This document shows, in pieces, positions 26,956-35,812 of a stretch of 64,000 nucleotides of DNA. The stretch's first letter is position 1; each line of letters starts with the position of its first letter. Made by a program: the position numbers and the translations under genes. The stretch spans positions 62,001 to 126,000 of the forward strand of contig NZ_JBFMKQ010000005.1 in NCBI RefSeq assembly GCF_040786285.1, in the 5' to 3' direction. The notes beneath the pieces were generated by a model, which was not told where the DNA came from, did not search any database, and was given only the letters and a program-made list of their open reading frames with translations. This DNA comes from Aquimarina sp040786285 (lineage in GTDB: Bacteria; Bacteroidota; Bacteroidia; Flavobacteriales; Flavobacteriaceae).

Positions 26956-28191
26956 AACCTCTTTTTTTATTACTGGATTCCTTTCATTATTTGAATATTT
27001 ACAAGCCCAAGAGCCTTTTTCAAGGTTTCCAAGTGTAGTTTTCAAGATATATAGACTTTCATTTATTGAAAAAATTAACGTCCCATTTTGGTGTAATAAC
27101 ATTCTATCAGAAGTCCAGTCTCTATTAGTTGGTTTAATAGCAAATAACTTATGTAAATTACCTTTATTATCGACAATCATTAATTCATTATTTCTCCAAA
27201 ATATTACATTCTCTAAATCATCAAGCACTGGATGAATTATGTAATAGCCTGGAATTCTCTTTCCTTTCTTTATTTTATTTCCTTTTATTAATTCTACGAA
27301 ATGTAACTTTGAATCAGAATGGTTGTCCATTTCTACAGCAAATATTTGTTCATTTGCATTGACCACAGATGTTCCAACGGATTTCCAATTTTCAACAATT
27401 TCTCCATCACTATTAAGTAAATTAGTGTCAAAAGCTCCATATCCCTGATGGCCTATCAAGAATTTTCCATCATTTAGTCCACAAATAGATTCAAACGGTG
27501 CTGGTTTTGTTGTCCATTTTATAACTCCCGTTTCAATATTTAGGCAAAAAGACATACCTATTCCACTTCCAGGAAATTCAAAATAGTTGACAAGAATGTT
27601 CTCTCCAGAAACAATTATTTCATTATCAGTCAAACAATTCCAAGATTTTGGATTCCAAGAAGGTATTTCTTCGGCTTTCCAATTATTTTTTGCACTCATT
27701 TGAACCAACCCTTTATATGATATATCTTTCGTTGAAATTGGAGTTTCCCAAATTATTTTTCCGTCAAATGTGACCCGTTGTACTTTAGCATTTGAATTTT
27801 TCTTTCCTTGTAGGGTCAAAATAAATCCATCTATTATAAGTACAAAACTTCCTATTTCTTGGTCAGTTTCTAATTTAAATGTAACTGATTTTTGAATCTG
27901 CCCGTCCTCAGATATTTGCCGTATTTCGTTTCCACTACTTATATAGGCATCTCCATTATCTGAAATCCTCAATTCATTTGGTTGAAAGTTAGATTCTTTA
28001 TGTTCCCATAAAATACCTTTTTCAAGAGAAATTCCCACTAATCGATAATTATACCATGATTCATCCATTTTATTGGGATGTAGAATAGCAAACAAAATTC
28101 CAGATTTATTTAGACCATACTTGGACACCAATCCAGAAAGCTGGATTTTATTTTCTTCTAATATCTTGTATCGATCTTTTTTCCAAATCAA
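26944..28191 (-). CDS. PQQ-like beta-propeller protein
   Basis: A 415-aa protein with repeated propeller-blade strands (GDAYISSGNEIRQISEDGQI; VTFDGKIIWETPI; NIETGVIKWTTKP; LLNSDGEIVENWK). No signal peptide, so probably cytoplasmic. The last residues (KKEVNTI) are encoded in the right arm of the neighbouring site. TTG 28191 is used, since an in-frame stop lies 3 codons upstream and no ATG is present. Exact role unknown. Confidence 0.66.
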   Translation of the reverse strand: MIWKKDRYKILEENKIQLSGLVSKYGLNKSGILFAILHPNKMDESWYNYRLVGISLEKGILWEHKESNFQPNELRISDNGDAYISSGNEIRQISEDGQIQKSVTFKLETDQEIGSFVLIIDGFILTLQGKKNSNAKVQRVTFDGKIIWETPISTKDISYKGLVQMSAKNNWKAEEIPSWNPKSWNCLTDNEIIVSGENILVNYFEFPGSGIGMSFCLNIETGVIKWTTKPAPFESICGLNDGKFLIGHQGYGAFDTNLLNSDGEIVENWKSVGTSVVNANEQIFAVEMDNHSDSKLHFVELIKGNKIKKGKRIPGYYIIHPVLDDLENVIFWRNNELMIVDNKGNLHKLFAIKPTNRDWTSDRMLLHQNGTLIFSINESLYILKTTLGNLEKGSWACKYSNNERNPVIKKEVNTI

Positions 28192-28216
28192 ATTAAGTCA
28201 TTTTTTAATTGAGGTT

Positions 28217-28405
28217 AACGTCTCGTATAAGAAACGTAGGGCAGGTGATAAGCGATACGTTTCGGATTGGTACTAAGCCAAATATAAATATTTTACTTTT
28301 ATCTTTTTTTTCATAAACGCCAAATTTTATAGTTGGCGACTTTGCAAATAAACACAGACCTTTCTATTAAGCCTATAAAAGCCCAATGTTTTCTTATACA
28401 TTGTT
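28217..28405 (-). repeat. attC-like site, family D
   Basis: TTAACGTCTCGTATAAGAAACG...CTTATACATTGTTAGC; 189 bp. The arm toward the gene has an extra A. Internal ACGCCAAATTTTATAGTTGG hairpin. attC of the 28404-29087 cassette. Confidence 0.85.
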
Positions 28406-29087
28406 AGCAACTGGCATTTTCTTCCATCCATTCATCAGCTATTTTCTCGACATAGTCTGGAAATGATTTTATATTGTCATATTTATAAAAGGTATATTCT
28501 GGTTGTCCATTTAATGGAGTAATATCATTAAAACAGTGATCAGAAGCAAACAAAATTATTTCATTAGTGGTTGGATTATAAAAAGTTAAATTTCCATTAG
28601 CTTCTTCCACAAAACATATTAGGTTTGAGTAGTTTATTGGTTTAACATTTTCTTCATCACAAGTTTCTTTATAATATTCATCCCAACTTCCAATACCGAA
28701 ACGGCATTCGGTTCCGATAAACATAAAGTTTTGGTTATTTGTCAAAGAATCTTCAGGCTGATTAAATGATTCTTGTATTCCGCCAATATTCTGTAATAGT
28801 ATTTTATGTTCATTGCTTAAATGGTTGGGTAAGTTCTTCAAATCCTCAATTTTATTTAACCAACCAAAAATTTCGTCATCAATATCATTCCAAGCAAACA
28901 AAATATGAGGAACATTATTTATTCGTAAATGTGTTATTCTGGCGCAATTAATTAATTCAGTCAACTTAGGAAATATGAGTTTGAAATCAGCTGATAAATT
29001 AAAAGGTTTAACTTCTATTTCAACTTTATCAGTTTCATTGAAAAACCAACTTATATCTTCAATAAATGCAGTTAAATCTTTATTCAT
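28404..29087 (-). CDS. SUKH-like hypothetical protein
   Basis: A 227-aa soluble protein. HLSNEHKILLQNIGGIQES and ICFVEEANGNLTFYNPTTNE followed by FPDYVEKIADEW recall the SMI1/KNR4 (SUKH) fold, with an N-terminal extension of about 90 residues. If so, it may be an immunity protein. Assignment uncertain. Its stop codon overlaps the GTT of the site. Confidence 0.55.
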   Translation of the reverse strand: MNKDLTAFIEDISWFFNETDKVEIEVKPFNLSADFKLIFPKLTELINCARITHLRINNVPHILFAWNDIDDEIFGWLNKIEDLKNLPNHLSNEHKILLQNIGGIQESFNQPEDSLTNNQNFMFIGTECRFGIGSWDEYYKETCDEENVKPINYSNLICFVEEANGNLTFYNPTTNEIILFASDHCFNDITPLNGQPEYTFYKYDNIKSFPDYVEKIADEWMEENASC

Positions 29088-29108
29088 AGTTTTTTGCTGC
29101 TTGTTGCT

Positions 29109-29230
29109 AACGTTTTGTGTATGATTAGTTGCGAGAAAGTACGCCGGTACTTTCCGCTGTTGCTAAAGATAATTAATGCAAGTGAATTTCCATTGAGGAA
29201 ATTCCGCCGCAATTAATTATACACCTTGTT
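29109..29230 (-). repeat. attC-like site, family C
   Basis: GCTAACGTTTTGTGTATGATTAG...AATTATACACCTTGTTAGC; 122 bp. attC of the 80-aa membrane-protein cassette. Confidence 0.84.
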
Positions 29231-29241
29231 AGCATTATTTT

Positions 29242-29484
29242 TTATTCAAATAATGGGTCAAGGATAACAATTTTAAACCAAAATAGAATCCATAATAGAC
29301 CAAAAAAATTAACAATTAAAAGTCCTTTACTTCCTTTCAGTTTGTTTTTAAAAGTCAAAAAAGCAGGAATCATAAGTAGATTAATAGAAATCAAGATCGG
29401 AAAAACAAGTCCTCCGAATCCCATTGGCCCTCCACTTTCCTTAATTAAATCGAACGTACCTTTCAGGAAGTATAAAAAGTTCAT
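29242..29484 (-). CDS. Small two-pass membrane protein
   Basis: An 80-aa protein with segments at about 22-41 and 53-72. Not recognised. Single-gene cassette flanked by GTTAGC / GCTAAC. Confidence 0.55.
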   Translation of the reverse strand: MNFLYFLKGTFDLIKESGGPMGFGGLVFPILISINLLMIPAFLTFKNKLKGSKGLLIVNFFGLLWILFWFKIVILDPLFE

Positions 29485-29563
29485 AGCGATTATTACAACC
29501 GCAAAAAACCTATTTATATAACTTAAATTCTTAATGTCTTTTTAAATTAAAATTATTAATGCT

Positions 29564-29727
29564 AACGTTTAATATATGTGTCGTAGCAGCGCAAAATGTT
29601 ACCTTGTTATTCGATTTTTCTGCGCATTGGTTGCTAACTTTTTCCACTCAGCAAGCATTGCGCCTTACCAAAAATACAACAACCTTTCGATTCATCATTT
29701 AGCTGCTATGATCATATATATTGTGTT
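29564..29727 (-). repeat. attC-like site, family A
   Basis: GCTAACGTTTAATATATGTG...GATCATATATATTGTGTTGGC; 164 bp. attC of the 29743-30444 cassette. Confidence 0.86.
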
Positions 29728-29742
29728 GGCGATAGTTATTTT

Positions 29743-30444
29743 TTACTTTTCAATTATTTCTTCAAGTTTGTGTTCGATTATAAGTCCATCTTCGGTTTTG
29801 GTGGTTGAATACAATTCGCCAATATTTTCACAGGCACAACCTGTCCAAGTTCCACCCAGTTTTTGAGTTCTATTGTTAAATTCAACGGTCAGAGTCTTTT
29901 TTGACTCAAAAATTGCGCAATTATACTCAATACCATTGAATTCTCTTTTCACATACTCTTTATGAGTTGTATGTCCTTTGAATTTTCTATAGATATCGCC
30001 ATCATCAGTAGGAATTTTGTATTCAGATGAGTCTCCAAAAGTGGTAAACTCGCAATATCTATTACCAACAATATTTTCCTTAGTTGGAATTAAGTTGGGA
30101 TAAGAGTCTACTCTTGTATATGATTTAAGTATTTTAGGTATTCCATTTTTAAAGGAAAATACTGTTGAGTCAATTGTTTTTTCTTGAGAGTCTTTTGTAA
30201 CACTCGTTATTAGGGAATCCTTTTCGGTTTGTAAGCGATAACTTTTTCTAGAATATTCAATTCCAGATTCTCGGTTTGATGTTAGTGAATAAACGAATGT
30301 TTTTTCTTTAACAAAATTCTCTATAGGATATACATAATTCACCAGTTTAGTATTGTCACAGTTGTCATTTGTTGGCTCAACTTTCTTTTGAGAAGTCTGA
30401 CAACTTAAAAATCCAATTATTATAAAGTATAAAGTTTGTTTCAT
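29743..30444 (-). CDS. Putative lipoprotein
   Basis: A 233-aa protein whose N-terminus MKQTLYFIIIGFLSCQTS is a lipoprotein signal (lipobox LSC). The body is beta-rich and not recognised; GGTWTGCACENIGELYST near the C-terminus is distinctive. ATG 30444 chosen over an upstream in-frame ATG at 30459 because it gives the cleaner signal peptide. Confidence 0.62.
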   Translation of the reverse strand: MKQTLYFIIIGFLSCQTSQKKVEPTNDNCDNTKLVNYVYPIENFVKEKTFVYSLTSNRESGIEYSRKSYRLQTEKDSLITSVTKDSQEKTIDSTVFSFKNGIPKILKSYTRVDSYPNLIPTKENIVGNRYCEFTTFGDSSEYKIPTDDGDIYRKFKGHTTHKEYVKREFNGIEYNCAIFESKKTLTVEFNNRTQKLGGTWTGCACENIGELYSTTKTEDGLIIEHKLEEIIEK

Positions 30445-30457
30445 TTCAATTATCGAC

Positions 30458-30621
30458 AACGTTTAATATATGTGTCGTAGCAGGGTAAAATGTTACCCTG
30501 CTTTTTGATTTTTCTCGCGCATTGGTTGTTAACTTTTCCTATCTGCAAGCATTGCGCCATCATAAATATGCAAGAATCATTTGATTGATCACTTTGCTGC
30601 TATGATCACATATATGTTGTT
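30458..30621 (-). repeat. attC-like site, family A
   Basis: ACAACGTTTAATATATGTG...GATCACATATATGTTGTTGTG; 164 bp. attC of the 30634-31143 cassette. Confidence 0.86.
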
Positions 30622-30633
30622 GTGTGCTGTTTG

Positions 30634-31143
30634 TTATTTTATATTCAGGCGTTCGTTCATTTTTTTTATATGCCGTTTGCTGTAAAGTTTGCTACTAATA
30701 ATCCAATATGTTATTCCACCAAATAGAATTGCTACAAAGATTGAAATCCAACTGATTCCTTGCCAATAAAACACTCCAATAAGAATTGCTAAAAGGACTA
30801 TCTCGAAAATGTATTTCTCCTTCTCCTTATTTCTTCTTTGAAGAATCATTTTATTCCCTTTTCCTTTTTTAATCCGTTCCAACACTTTCTTTGTTAGTTT
30901 GTCAATACTGTAATATTTGTCCAAATCTGAATAAGGGAAGCAGATTCCAAATTCCAATTCAAGTTTATCCATAAACCTGTAGTATTTTCGTACTCCTCTA
31001 AATGAATTTTTGATTGTGTTTTTTTTATGCGCTGGATGGGTTAAGAAGTCCATAAAATGACTTTCGTTAAAATCAGCAGAAGGATTACTTCTTTCCGATT
31101 TAAAAATTTCAAGTATTTTATTTTTAACTTCTTGTTCGGTCAT
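30634..31143 (-). CDS. Membrane protein with cytoplasmic helical N-terminus
   Basis: A 169-aa protein: residues 1-108 soluble and charged, then two membrane segments (about 111-150) with a short basic tail. Not recognised. Single-gene cassette. Confidence 0.58.
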   Translation of the reverse strand: MTEQEVKNKILEIFKSERSNPSADFNESHFMDFLTHPAHKKNTIKNSFRGVRKYYRFMDKLELEFGICFPYSDLDKYYSIDKLTKKVLERIKKGKGNKMILQRRNKEKEKYIFEIVLLAILIGVFYWQGISWISIFVAILFGGITYWIISSKLYSKRHIKKMNERLNIK

Positions 31144-31161
31144 TTTGGTTTAATTGCATAC

Positions 31162-31348
31162 AACGGTTTGTGTATGAAATGTAGCGTGCAAAAAAGCACT
31201 AACTTTTCGGATAAACACAGAGCCGAATTTTTATATTTTGTTTTAACTTCTTTTATTTTAAAGCCAAATTAAAAATTTGGCGGTCTTTGAAAATAGGTAC
31301 TAATCTTTTCGTTTTTACACTTACTAGCTATGTTTTATACACCGTGTT
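31162..31348 (-). repeat. attC-like site, family I
   Basis: ACAACGGTTTGTGTATGAAATG...TTTTATACACCGTGTTAGC; 187 bp. Internal AAAGCCAAATTAAAAATTTG hairpin shared with 44814 and 47767. attC of the 31362-31928 cassette. Confidence 0.82.
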
Positions 31349-31361
31349 AGCAAACGTATCT

Positions 31362-31928
31362 TTATTCCATTTGAGTTTCTTCAATTTCAATTCCGTTTGG
31401 TGGCGGAGGAGGAGGTGTAAAATATTCTTTTCTATATTCCGCCATTTCTTTTGGATATAGTTCCGTCATTATTTTTTGATAACGCTCAATGTTAAATCCA
31501 CGATTTCCAAGTCCAGTTGTTCTCAATAGAATTGTGTCTTTTTCTTTTGGGTTAATTATTACAAAAAACGGACTGCTTATCTTTTCTTGATAATTAACAT
31601 CAAAATCAGTCATCATTTTTTCTAAATTCAGAGTGTCGTTTTTCAATTCATAAACAACTTTATTAAAATGAACAGGTTCATCGTCCATAACTCGTTTTTC
31701 TTTTAATTGAAGAAATACGCTGTCATTCGATTTTGTGATTTGTAATTGGTCATATTCACTCCACATACACATTGATAAAACCACTCCAATATTTATAGTG
31801 TCATTATTTTCCATTTTCGTTGTGAATTCAGAATAATCTTGAGCAACTTTAAATTCAGATTTTTGTTTACAACCAAAAATTAGGGTTGTAAAAACTAAAA
31901 TTAATATGCTGAACTTTTCGTTTTTCAT
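31362..31928 (-). CDS. Lipoprotein with proline-rich C-terminal tail
   Basis: A 188-aa lipoprotein (lipobox LIFGC). The C-terminus is FTPPPPPPNGIEIEETQME, an extended polyproline run. The neighbouring cassette product (32110) also ends in a proline run. Body not recognised. Confidence 0.65.
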   Translation of the reverse strand: MKNEKFSILILVFTTLIFGCKQKSEFKVAQDYSEFTTKMENNDTINIGVVLSMCMWSEYDQLQITKSNDSVFLQLKEKRVMDDEPVHFNKVVYELKNDTLNLEKMMTDFDVNYQEKISSPFFVIINPKEKDTILLRTTGLGNRGFNIERYQKIMTELYPKEMAEYRKEYFTPPPPPPNGIEIEETQME

Positions 31929-31937
31929 ATGTTTGCT

Positions 31938-32099
31938 AACGTTAAATATATGAATCGGAGCAAGGCAAACACACCTGAACCAATTAATCTATTTGCGCAT
32001 TTTTATTTCTTATTAAACTTATAAAAATTTTGCGCCATTGCAAAAAGGAAATGACCTTTATATCAAGTACTAAATTGCTCTGATTTCATATATGATGTT
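31938..32099 (-). repeat. attC-like site, family B
   Basis: CTAACGTTAAATATATGAATCG...TTTCATATATGATGTTAGC; 162 bp. The arm toward the gene has an extra A. attC of the 32110-32679 cassette. Confidence 0.87.
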
Positions 32100-32109
32100 A
32101 GCAAAAGTT

Positions 32110-32679
32110 TTACTTTAAAGTATTCGGGGGTAATGGAGGTGGAGGAGGTATGAAATCGTATTTGGTATGAATTGGTTTCGTATTTTTTACGTAATCTTTG
32201 TGTCCGTCCAAAAACCATTTTTGAATTTTTTGTTTGTCAGTAATCAGATTAGGGTTTTCAAATACTACGTTATAAGTTTTATCTAATCCAACTAAACATT
32301 GTAAAACAAAATAATACCTGCCTCTACTAAACTTCTCTCCAGGCTTACGTCCAACATTTGTAATAGCAAAAAGTGTCAAGAATAAACGATCATCATGTTC
32401 AGACTTTACATAAAAAGGTAAAATAAAATTTTTGGTCAGGTCTCTACCTTCATTAAACTTTAGAACTTCACTTTTTTTTAGTTTTTCAATTAACTCCGAT
32501 TGTTCTTCTGTCAGATTAAATCTCTTTACAAGAATGTCAAAATCTTTTTCACTATTTATAGAAGACGTAATATTTCTAATTTCATTATGAATTTTGTCAA
32601 AACCCAATTTAGTCAATGATTGTCCGAAAGTATTTATCGAAAGAATAATAAAAAGATAGAACAGTATATTTTTTTTCAT
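32110..32679 (-). CDS. Secreted protein with proline-rich C-terminal tail
   Basis: A 189-aa protein with a signal peptide ending INTFGQ. The body is helical (EEQSELIEKLKKSEVLKF), and the C-terminus is FIPPPPPLPPNTLK. The polyproline end resembles that of the adjacent cassette's lipoprotein, though the bodies do not look related. Confidence 0.62.
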   Translation of the reverse strand: MKKNILFYLFIILSINTFGQSLTKLGFDKIHNEIRNITSSINSEKDFDILVKRFNLTEEQSELIEKLKKSEVLKFNEGRDLTKNFILPFYVKSEHDDRLFLTLFAITNVGRKPGEKFSRGRYYFVLQCLVGLDKTYNVVFENPNLITDKQKIQKWFLDGHKDYVKNTKPIHTKYDFIPPPPPLPPNTLK

Positions 32680-32693
32680 TTTAAATTTTTGCT

Positions 32694-32817
32694 AACGGTC
32701 TTGTGTATGAGCAGTAGCGGATTTTTTGCGACTACCTTTCGGTTTACAAGATACCTTTTTAAAATGAAAAAACGGTTCAAGTTTGCACCTGAACCGCTAT
32801 TGCTTATACACCTTGTT
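32694..32817 (-). repeat. attC-like site, family K
   Basis: CTAACGGTCTTGTGTATGAG...TTGCTTATACACCTTGTTAGG; 124 bp. Shows GCAGTAGCGG pairing with CCGCTATTGC, and an inner AACGGTTCAAG / CCTGAACCGC hairpin. attC of the TetR cassette. Confidence 0.82.
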
Positions 32818-32835
32818 AGGCACAGTCTTTTTCCA

Positions 32836-33663
32836 TTAATAGGCAATCAACTTCCCACCAAACAGTTTGTTATGTTCTACACCTTCTGCTCTAAGCGGTG
32901 CAAGTTTCAAATACCTTTCATCTGCATTATAGTCCGCCAATCGACTTGGGTCATCAGCATGGAATACTACTACCTTATCGGGCATTTGCATATCCGAGCC
33001 ATCGCCTTTTCCGTCAACCTTTTTGATTGGGCTCAAAACGTAATCAAAATGAAGTCCGTATTCTTTAAAAAGCGGTGCTGCTGCTTCATTAAACTTTGAC
33101 CACTTTTCAGCTCCTTCTTCTTTAAAATGAAGAAGCTGAACTACGTACAAACGGTCTTTTATATTTGATTCAAATGATGTTTTCATTGAAGCAATATCCT
33201 CTTCTTTTCCCAGCACAAGCGTCAACCGTCTAATGGCACCGTCACGAATATGGTCGATTTTCTGGATTTCTTCATCTTGCGTGTATTGTTCAAAAAGAGA
33301 CATATCATCCGCATAGTTCAGACGTATCTCGTCAGGTTGCTCTATGTCGTTCTCTCCTTCAATGGCTCTTTTCATCCCAATTTGAATCACTCCTACATTA
33401 CCCAACTTGTACTTGTCCCAATAGGGTTGTGCCTCGTCCATAAATTGGTTTAGTTGGTTTGCACCATCTTCATTATACCACAAAAAAGTGACGAAGTAAA
33501 CTCTATTAGGGTTTTCAATTCCCGATGGCATTGGAAGACTTGCCGTGTCTTTTTGCGTTGTATTCATTTTTGAATTTGTTTTAGTTTGTCCTTGGCATTG
33601 AATAAAACTGAAAGTTATTGCAAGGACGGTTAATAGTTTCAGTTGTTTTTTAAGTATTCTCAT
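32836..33663 (-). CDS. Lipoprotein of two DUF1330-like halves
   Basis: A 275-aa lipoprotein (lipobox FIQC). Two similar ferredoxin-like halves are visible: VYFVTFLWYNEDGANQLNQF with PDEIRLNYADDMSLF, and LYVVQLLHFKEEGAEKWSKF with PDKVVVFHADDPSRL. Each resembles a DUF1330/dimeric alpha-beta barrel domain, so the protein is an internal duplication. A TetR operator copy (33680-33691) lies directly upstream. Confidence 0.72.
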   Translation of the reverse strand: MRILKKQLKLLTVLAITFSFIQCQGQTKTNSKMNTTQKDTASLPMPSGIENPNRVYFVTFLWYNEDGANQLNQFMDEAQPYWDKYKLGNVGVIQIGMKRAIEGENDIEQPDEIRLNYADDMSLFEQYTQDEEIQKIDHIRDGAIRRLTLVLGKEEDIASMKTSFESNIKDRLYVVQLLHFKEEGAEKWSKFNEAAAPLFKEYGLHFDYVLSPIKKVDGKGDGSDMQMPDKVVVFHADDPSRLADYNADERYLKLAPLRAEGVEHNKLFGGKLIAY

Positions 33664-33679
33664 ATTGAATTAAATTTAC

Positions 33680-33691
33680 GACCAATTGGTC
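33680..33691. promoter_or_regulatory. Putative TetR operator, copy 1
   Basis: Perfect 12-bp palindrome GACCAATTGGTC, 16 bp upstream of the lipoprotein start and downstream of the TetR gene. The same motif lies upstream of the TetR gene. Confidence 0.68.
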
Positions 33692-33712
33692 TGAAATTGA
33701 TTAAAAAAATTT

Positions 33713-34303
33713 TTACATTTCAATTAGCTTAAAAGTTGTATTCAGAAAAATTTGTAACGCCTCATCATTTCTAACGCCCTTCATTTTGATAAGTGCACCA
33801 TCAAAACTGGTATGAATAAAGTAAGTGAGTTCTCTGCTATTGATATCTGAACGAAAATCGTTTGCTTCCTGTGCTTCTTTCACGCAAGGCTCTAGTTTGT
33901 CAATGAATTGGGAATGTCCTTTTTTTATGAGTCGGCTAAAGGTATCGTTGTAGCCACCTATTTCTGATGTCAATGTATTGAGCAAGCAACCGTAAGCACA
34001 TCCTTCATTGCTGAAATAATTGCTCAAAGATGCGTAGAATAGTTTGAGTCGCTTGGCTGCTGAAATCTTGGTGTTTTCGTACAGCGTTTTGTCCATAAAA
34101 GCTAACGTGTCAACAATATACTTCTGTAACACTTTTAGTACATATTCTTCCTTAGTGTTGAACATCCCGAAAAAAGTGCCTTTTGGTATATCAAGGGCAT
34201 TCACAATATCAGCCGCACTTGTATTGTGGTAACCGCTTTCGCGAAAAAGTTTAACTCCTTTATCAACAGCAAGCTGTTCATCGTATTTTTTGTGTCTGCC
34301 CAT
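33713..34303 (-). CDS. TetR/AcrR-family transcriptional repressor
   Basis: A 196-aa protein. N-terminal helix-turn-helix NTSAADIVNALDIPKGTFFG and FNTKEEYVLKVL, followed by a ligand-binding helical domain. A copy of GACCAATTGGT sits before its start and another before the lipoprotein gene. It likely represses its own transcription, the lipoprotein and the divergent AlkD-like gene. Confidence 0.85.
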   Translation of the reverse strand: MGRHKKYDEQLAVDKGVKLFRESGYHNTSAADIVNALDIPKGTFFGMFNTKEEYVLKVLQKYIVDTLAFMDKTLYENTKISAAKRLKLFYASLSNYFSNEGCAYGCLLNTLTSEIGGYNDTFSRLIKKGHSQFIDKLEPCVKEAQEANDFRSDINSRELTYFIHTSFDGALIKMKGVRNDEALQIFLNTTFKLIEM

Positions 34304-34312
34304 AATTTATCC

Positions 34313-34324
34313 GACCAATTGGTT
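34313..34324. promoter_or_regulatory. Putative TetR operator, copy 2
   Basis: GACCAATTGGTT, an 11-of-12 match to copy 1, between the divergent TetR gene and the AlkD-like gene. It overlaps the upstream promoter element of the + strand gene. Confidence 0.65.
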
Positions 34325-34349
34325 GTAAATATAGAAATTTATATCTTTG
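34319..34349 (+). promoter_or_regulatory. Bacteroidota-type promoter for the AlkD-like gene
   Basis: TTG (34322-34324) followed 17 bp later by TATCTTTG (34342-34349), a perfect match to the Bacteroidota -7 element TAnnTTTG. It overlaps TetR operator copy 2, so the gene should be repressed by TetR. Start codon 24 bp downstream. Confidence 0.6.
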
Positions 34350-34372
34350 CCTCATAACAATCTGAAATAAAA

Positions 34373-35176
34373 ATGGAAATTCCAAAGGAAATACTTAACC
34401 GAAAAGGGGTACGAAAGGCAACGGATATCAACCCTGAAGTCCTTGAGCTACTGGAAAAAGGAATGATAGAGACCGTCAATCTCACAGAGTGGTTGGCTAT
34501 TAACCAACTTAAGGTGCTGAAAACCGTGCTGAACGAACTTCGCCTTGAAAATCATTTCCCTGAATTTGAAGCTGTAGTCAATTCGCAAAAAAAGCCTACT
34601 TCCAATAGTAATACCAAAGTGATTGGGTCAGAGTTTGTAAAGTTGGTTGAGTTTGGAAACATACTTAGCTATCTAAAGTCACATCCTTCAGATGTCGTTC
34701 GGTGTTGGGCTTGTTGGGTAGAAAGTAGTAATGCAAACACCACGAAAGAACTACTTAAAAAAATGAAGCCTTATGCAGCTGATGCGCATTTTGGGGTGCG
34801 AGAAGTAGTCATTTTCGCTTCCAAAGAACAACTTACAATGGATTTGGTGAACTCAATAAATCTGCTAAAAAAATGGTGTACCTCAGAAGAAGAAAATATT
34901 CGCAGATATGTTGCCGAAGTATTACGACCCAATGGGGTCTGGACTAAAAAAGTGGATGCACTCCATCAAAACCCTGAGTTGGGATTTCCTTTGATTAGCC
35001 CACTAAAGTCCGATAGCTCAAAATATGTTCAAAATTCGGTTGCTAATTGGCTGAACGATGCTTCAAAGTCCAATCCTGGTTGGGTTAGAAATATATGCAT
35101 GGAATGGGAAAAGCAGCCTCAAACAAAAGAAACAGCTTACATAGTCAAGCGGGCGATGAGGACAATTAACAAATGA
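34373..35176 (+). CDS. AlkD-like DNA alkylation repair/HEAT-repeat protein
   Basis: A 267-aa helical-repeat protein: VVRCWACWVE, FGVREVVIFASKEQL, IRRYVAEVLRPNGVW and VQNSVANWLNDASKSNPGWV match the AlkD DNA-glycosylase-like family. Such proteins remove or bind alkylated bases; catalytic competence is not shown by sequence reading. One of only two + strand genes in the array. It shares a cassette with the divergent TetR gene (ends GTTAGGCACA / TGTGCCTAAC). Confidence 0.78.
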   Translation: MEIPKEILNRKGVRKATDINPEVLELLEKGMIETVNLTEWLAINQLKVLKTVLNELRLENHFPEFEAVVNSQKKPTSNSNTKVIGSEFVKLVEFGNILSYLKSHPSDVVRCWACWVESSNANTTKELLKKMKPYAADAHFGVREVVIFASKEQLTMDLVNSINLLKKWCTSEEENIRRYVAEVLRPNGVWTKKVDALHQNPELGFPLISPLKSDSSKYVQNSVANWLNDASKSNPGWVRNICMEWEKQPQTKETAYIVKRAMRTINK

Positions 35177-35194
35177 TTGGCTTAGATTGTGCCT

Positions 35195-35318
35195 AACGTT
35201 TAATGTATAGTTTCGTAGCGGACTCGTCGACAAAGAACCCTCCGCACTGCCCAAAGATAGCAAATGCGCGTGAAATTCCGTTAGGAATTTCCACCGCTAT
35301 GAACTTATACATGGTGTT
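35195..35318 (-). repeat. attC-like site, family E
   Basis: CTAACGTTTAATGTATAGTTTCG...GAACTTATACATGGTGTTATGC; 124 bp. Internal hairpin GAAATTCC GTTA GGAATTTC. attC of ORF-less cassette 1. Confidence 0.86.
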
Positions 35319-35610
35319 ATGCGCCGGCTTTTTTGTCAGCCGAGACTTTGCAAAAATGCCTTAAGCAAAGCGATAACTGCTTGCGAACCACTTGAGAGCT
35401 GATTTTTCCAATTCCCGCGATCGTTTTGCGACTTTGGGTTTGGCAATGCCCATCACAAAATTACGATGACCTTTCTTTCGTCAGTTGCGGATAGGAGCGA
35501 ACCTTTGGGTCATTAAAATTCTTTGCAAAAATCTTAGGTCTTTGAAGTGGAGCCTGTCAGTTTTGGGTGTTGCTTGCGTTTTGCTTTTCAGACCTCAGAT
35601 GCTGGCGCAT
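35319..35610 (-). ncRNA. ORF-less cassette 1 (putative structured RNA)
   Basis: About 295 bp between GTTATGCGCC and GGCGCATAAC with no conserved ORF. Shares blocks with four other cassettes: GGCTTTTTT near the left, AAGCAAAGCGAT, CTTGCGAACCACTTG, CCCGCGATCG, TTTGCGACTTTGGGTTTGG, AATTACGATGACC and GATGCTGGCGCATAACG at the right. Likely transcribed, if at all, from the - strand; the RNA role is inference. Confidence 0.6.
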
Positions 35611-35801
35611 AACGTTTAATATATGTGTCGTAGCAGGGCAAATTGTTACCTTGCTTTTCGATTTTTCCCTGCCTACCTGGCGGATGGCAGGCAGGTGCGC
35701 ATTGGTTGCTAACTTTTACCTTTTGCAAGCATTGCGCCTTACCAAACATACAATAATCATTCGATGGATCACTTATCTGCTATGATCACATATATGTTGT
35801 T
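35611..35801 (-). repeat. attC-like site, family A, with a nested palindrome
   Basis: TAACGTTTAATATATGTG...GATCACATATATGTTGTTGTAC; 191 bp. The extra length is CCTACCTGGCGGATGGCAGG plus flanks, inserted before GCGCATTGG, similar to 17107. attC of the 35813-36355 cassette. Confidence 0.84.
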
Positions 35802-35812
35802 GTACAGCGTTT

